Shown here: piece after piece, positions 5,496 to 5,846 of the stretch
How the letters are laid out: every line of letters begins with the position of its first letter
How positions within the stretch are numbered: the first letter of the stretch is position 1
Assembly (NCBI GenBank): GCA_002774465.1
Contig: PEYH01000004.1
Location: 16,548 to 22,393, forward strand
Reading direction: 5' to 3'
Length of the DNA stretch: 5,846 nucleotides
From: Parcubacteria group bacterium CG08_land_8_20_14_0_20_43_9
Lineage (GTDB): Bacteria; Patescibacteriota; Minisyncoccia; Minisyncoccales; PEYH01
Program-made: the position numbers and the translations under genes
The notes under the pieces: generated by a model
What the model was told of the DNA's origin: nothing
What the model saw: only the letters and a program-made list of their open reading frames with translations
The model's database searches: none

Positions 5496-5846
5496 ATGAA
5501 AAAGAAATTTTATCTCTTTCTAATTTTGGGCATTTTTGTTTTAGCGATAATCGGCATTTTGTTGTACTGGGGCTTCAGCGAAGACAGCGACAGAGTCACG
5601 CCGGGAGTCAGATTTGAGGCGCCAAAGCATTATGTCATAAAAGATGGCCCGGATGGCAAGATTGTGGAAAACAAGCATGCAGGCATAACCCTTAAAGCGC
5701 CGGAAGGGTGGAGCGTGGAGAAGAAAGAAATAGGGCCGGATGAGTGGATTGTGAATTTTGATAGCCCAGATATTACAACCAATGAAGCGGGTTTTCTTGC
5801 CTCAGGATGCGGTTTTAGTGTATGGATAGAATATCACGAAGCAACC
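5496..5846 (+). CDS. Unrecognised membrane-anchored or exported protein (3'-truncated by window)
   Basis: The frame opens at ATG 5496 and runs without a stop to the window edge, giving 117 residues. The N-terminus is MKKK followed by one hydrophobic segment (FYLFLILGIFVLAIIGILLY, residues 5-24), then a polar region. This fits an uncleaved signal anchor, or a signal peptide, with the rest outside the membrane. The ectodomain contains AGITLKAPEGWSVEKKE and then DEWIVNFDSPD, resembling the strand pattern of small exported proteins in which a Gly-Trp-Ser motif follows a proline. There is one visible cysteine (SGCGF). I do not recognise a family. There is no Shine-Dalgarno before the ATG; the Lys-rich start and the immediate membrane segment support the choice. 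Base composition returns to that of the Hsp100 gene, so this is probably native sequence beyond the transposase unit. Confidence 0.75.
   Translation, partial: MKKKFYLFLILGIFVLAIIGILLYWGFSEDSDRVTPGVRFEAPKHYVIKDGPDGKIVENKHAGITLKAPEGWSVEKKEIGPDEWIVNFDSPDITTNEAGFLASGCGFSVWIEYHEAT

Overview
The window looks like chromosomal DNA from a bacterium, probably a Candidate Phyla Radiation (Patescibacteria, Parcubacteria-like) lineage. This rests on the style of the HtrA and Hsp100 proteins, compact gene packing, the lack of clear Shine-Dalgarno sequences before the starts, and a short REP-type tyrosine transposase. It is an inference; no rRNA or other taxonomic marker is present. All three complete stops are TAA and the standard code gives sensible proteins.

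Layout. Positions 2-1189 hold a 5'-truncated HtrA/DegP-type serine protease with one PDZ domain. A 103-bp gap carries a likely promoter overlapped by a pair of 12-bp direct repeats. Positions 1293-3977 encode an 894-residue Hsp100 ATPase with a ClpB-type first AAA domain and long middle domain, but a ClpC-like second AAA domain with a possible ClpP-docking tripeptide. A perfect 17-bp hairpin follows the stop. Next, about 4037-4353 is a GC-rich, strongly structured region with no credible protein. It holds several nested hairpins and ends in a textbook intrinsic terminator on the + strand, so it is a candidate structured non-coding RNA of about 300 nt.

Positions 4365-5422 form a repeat-transposase-repeat unit. 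An AT-rich REP-associated tyrosine transposase (RAYT) gene (4524-5234) lies between two same-orientation 110-bp repeats. Each repeat contains two copies of an imperfect bulged hairpin and ends in a perfect DnaA-box sequence. The two repeats differ almost only in a 20-nt internal segment. After the unit, 5496 onward is the start of an unrecognised membrane-anchored or exported protein that runs off the window.

Function. The first two genes form a protein quality-control pair: an envelope protease and a cytoplasmic disaggregase/unfoldase. The 3' half is accessory in character: a probable ncRNA and a RAYT with its likely substrate repeats, inserted between ordinary genes. The parts most worth a second look are the structured RNA candidate and the RAYT with its paired compound repeats.
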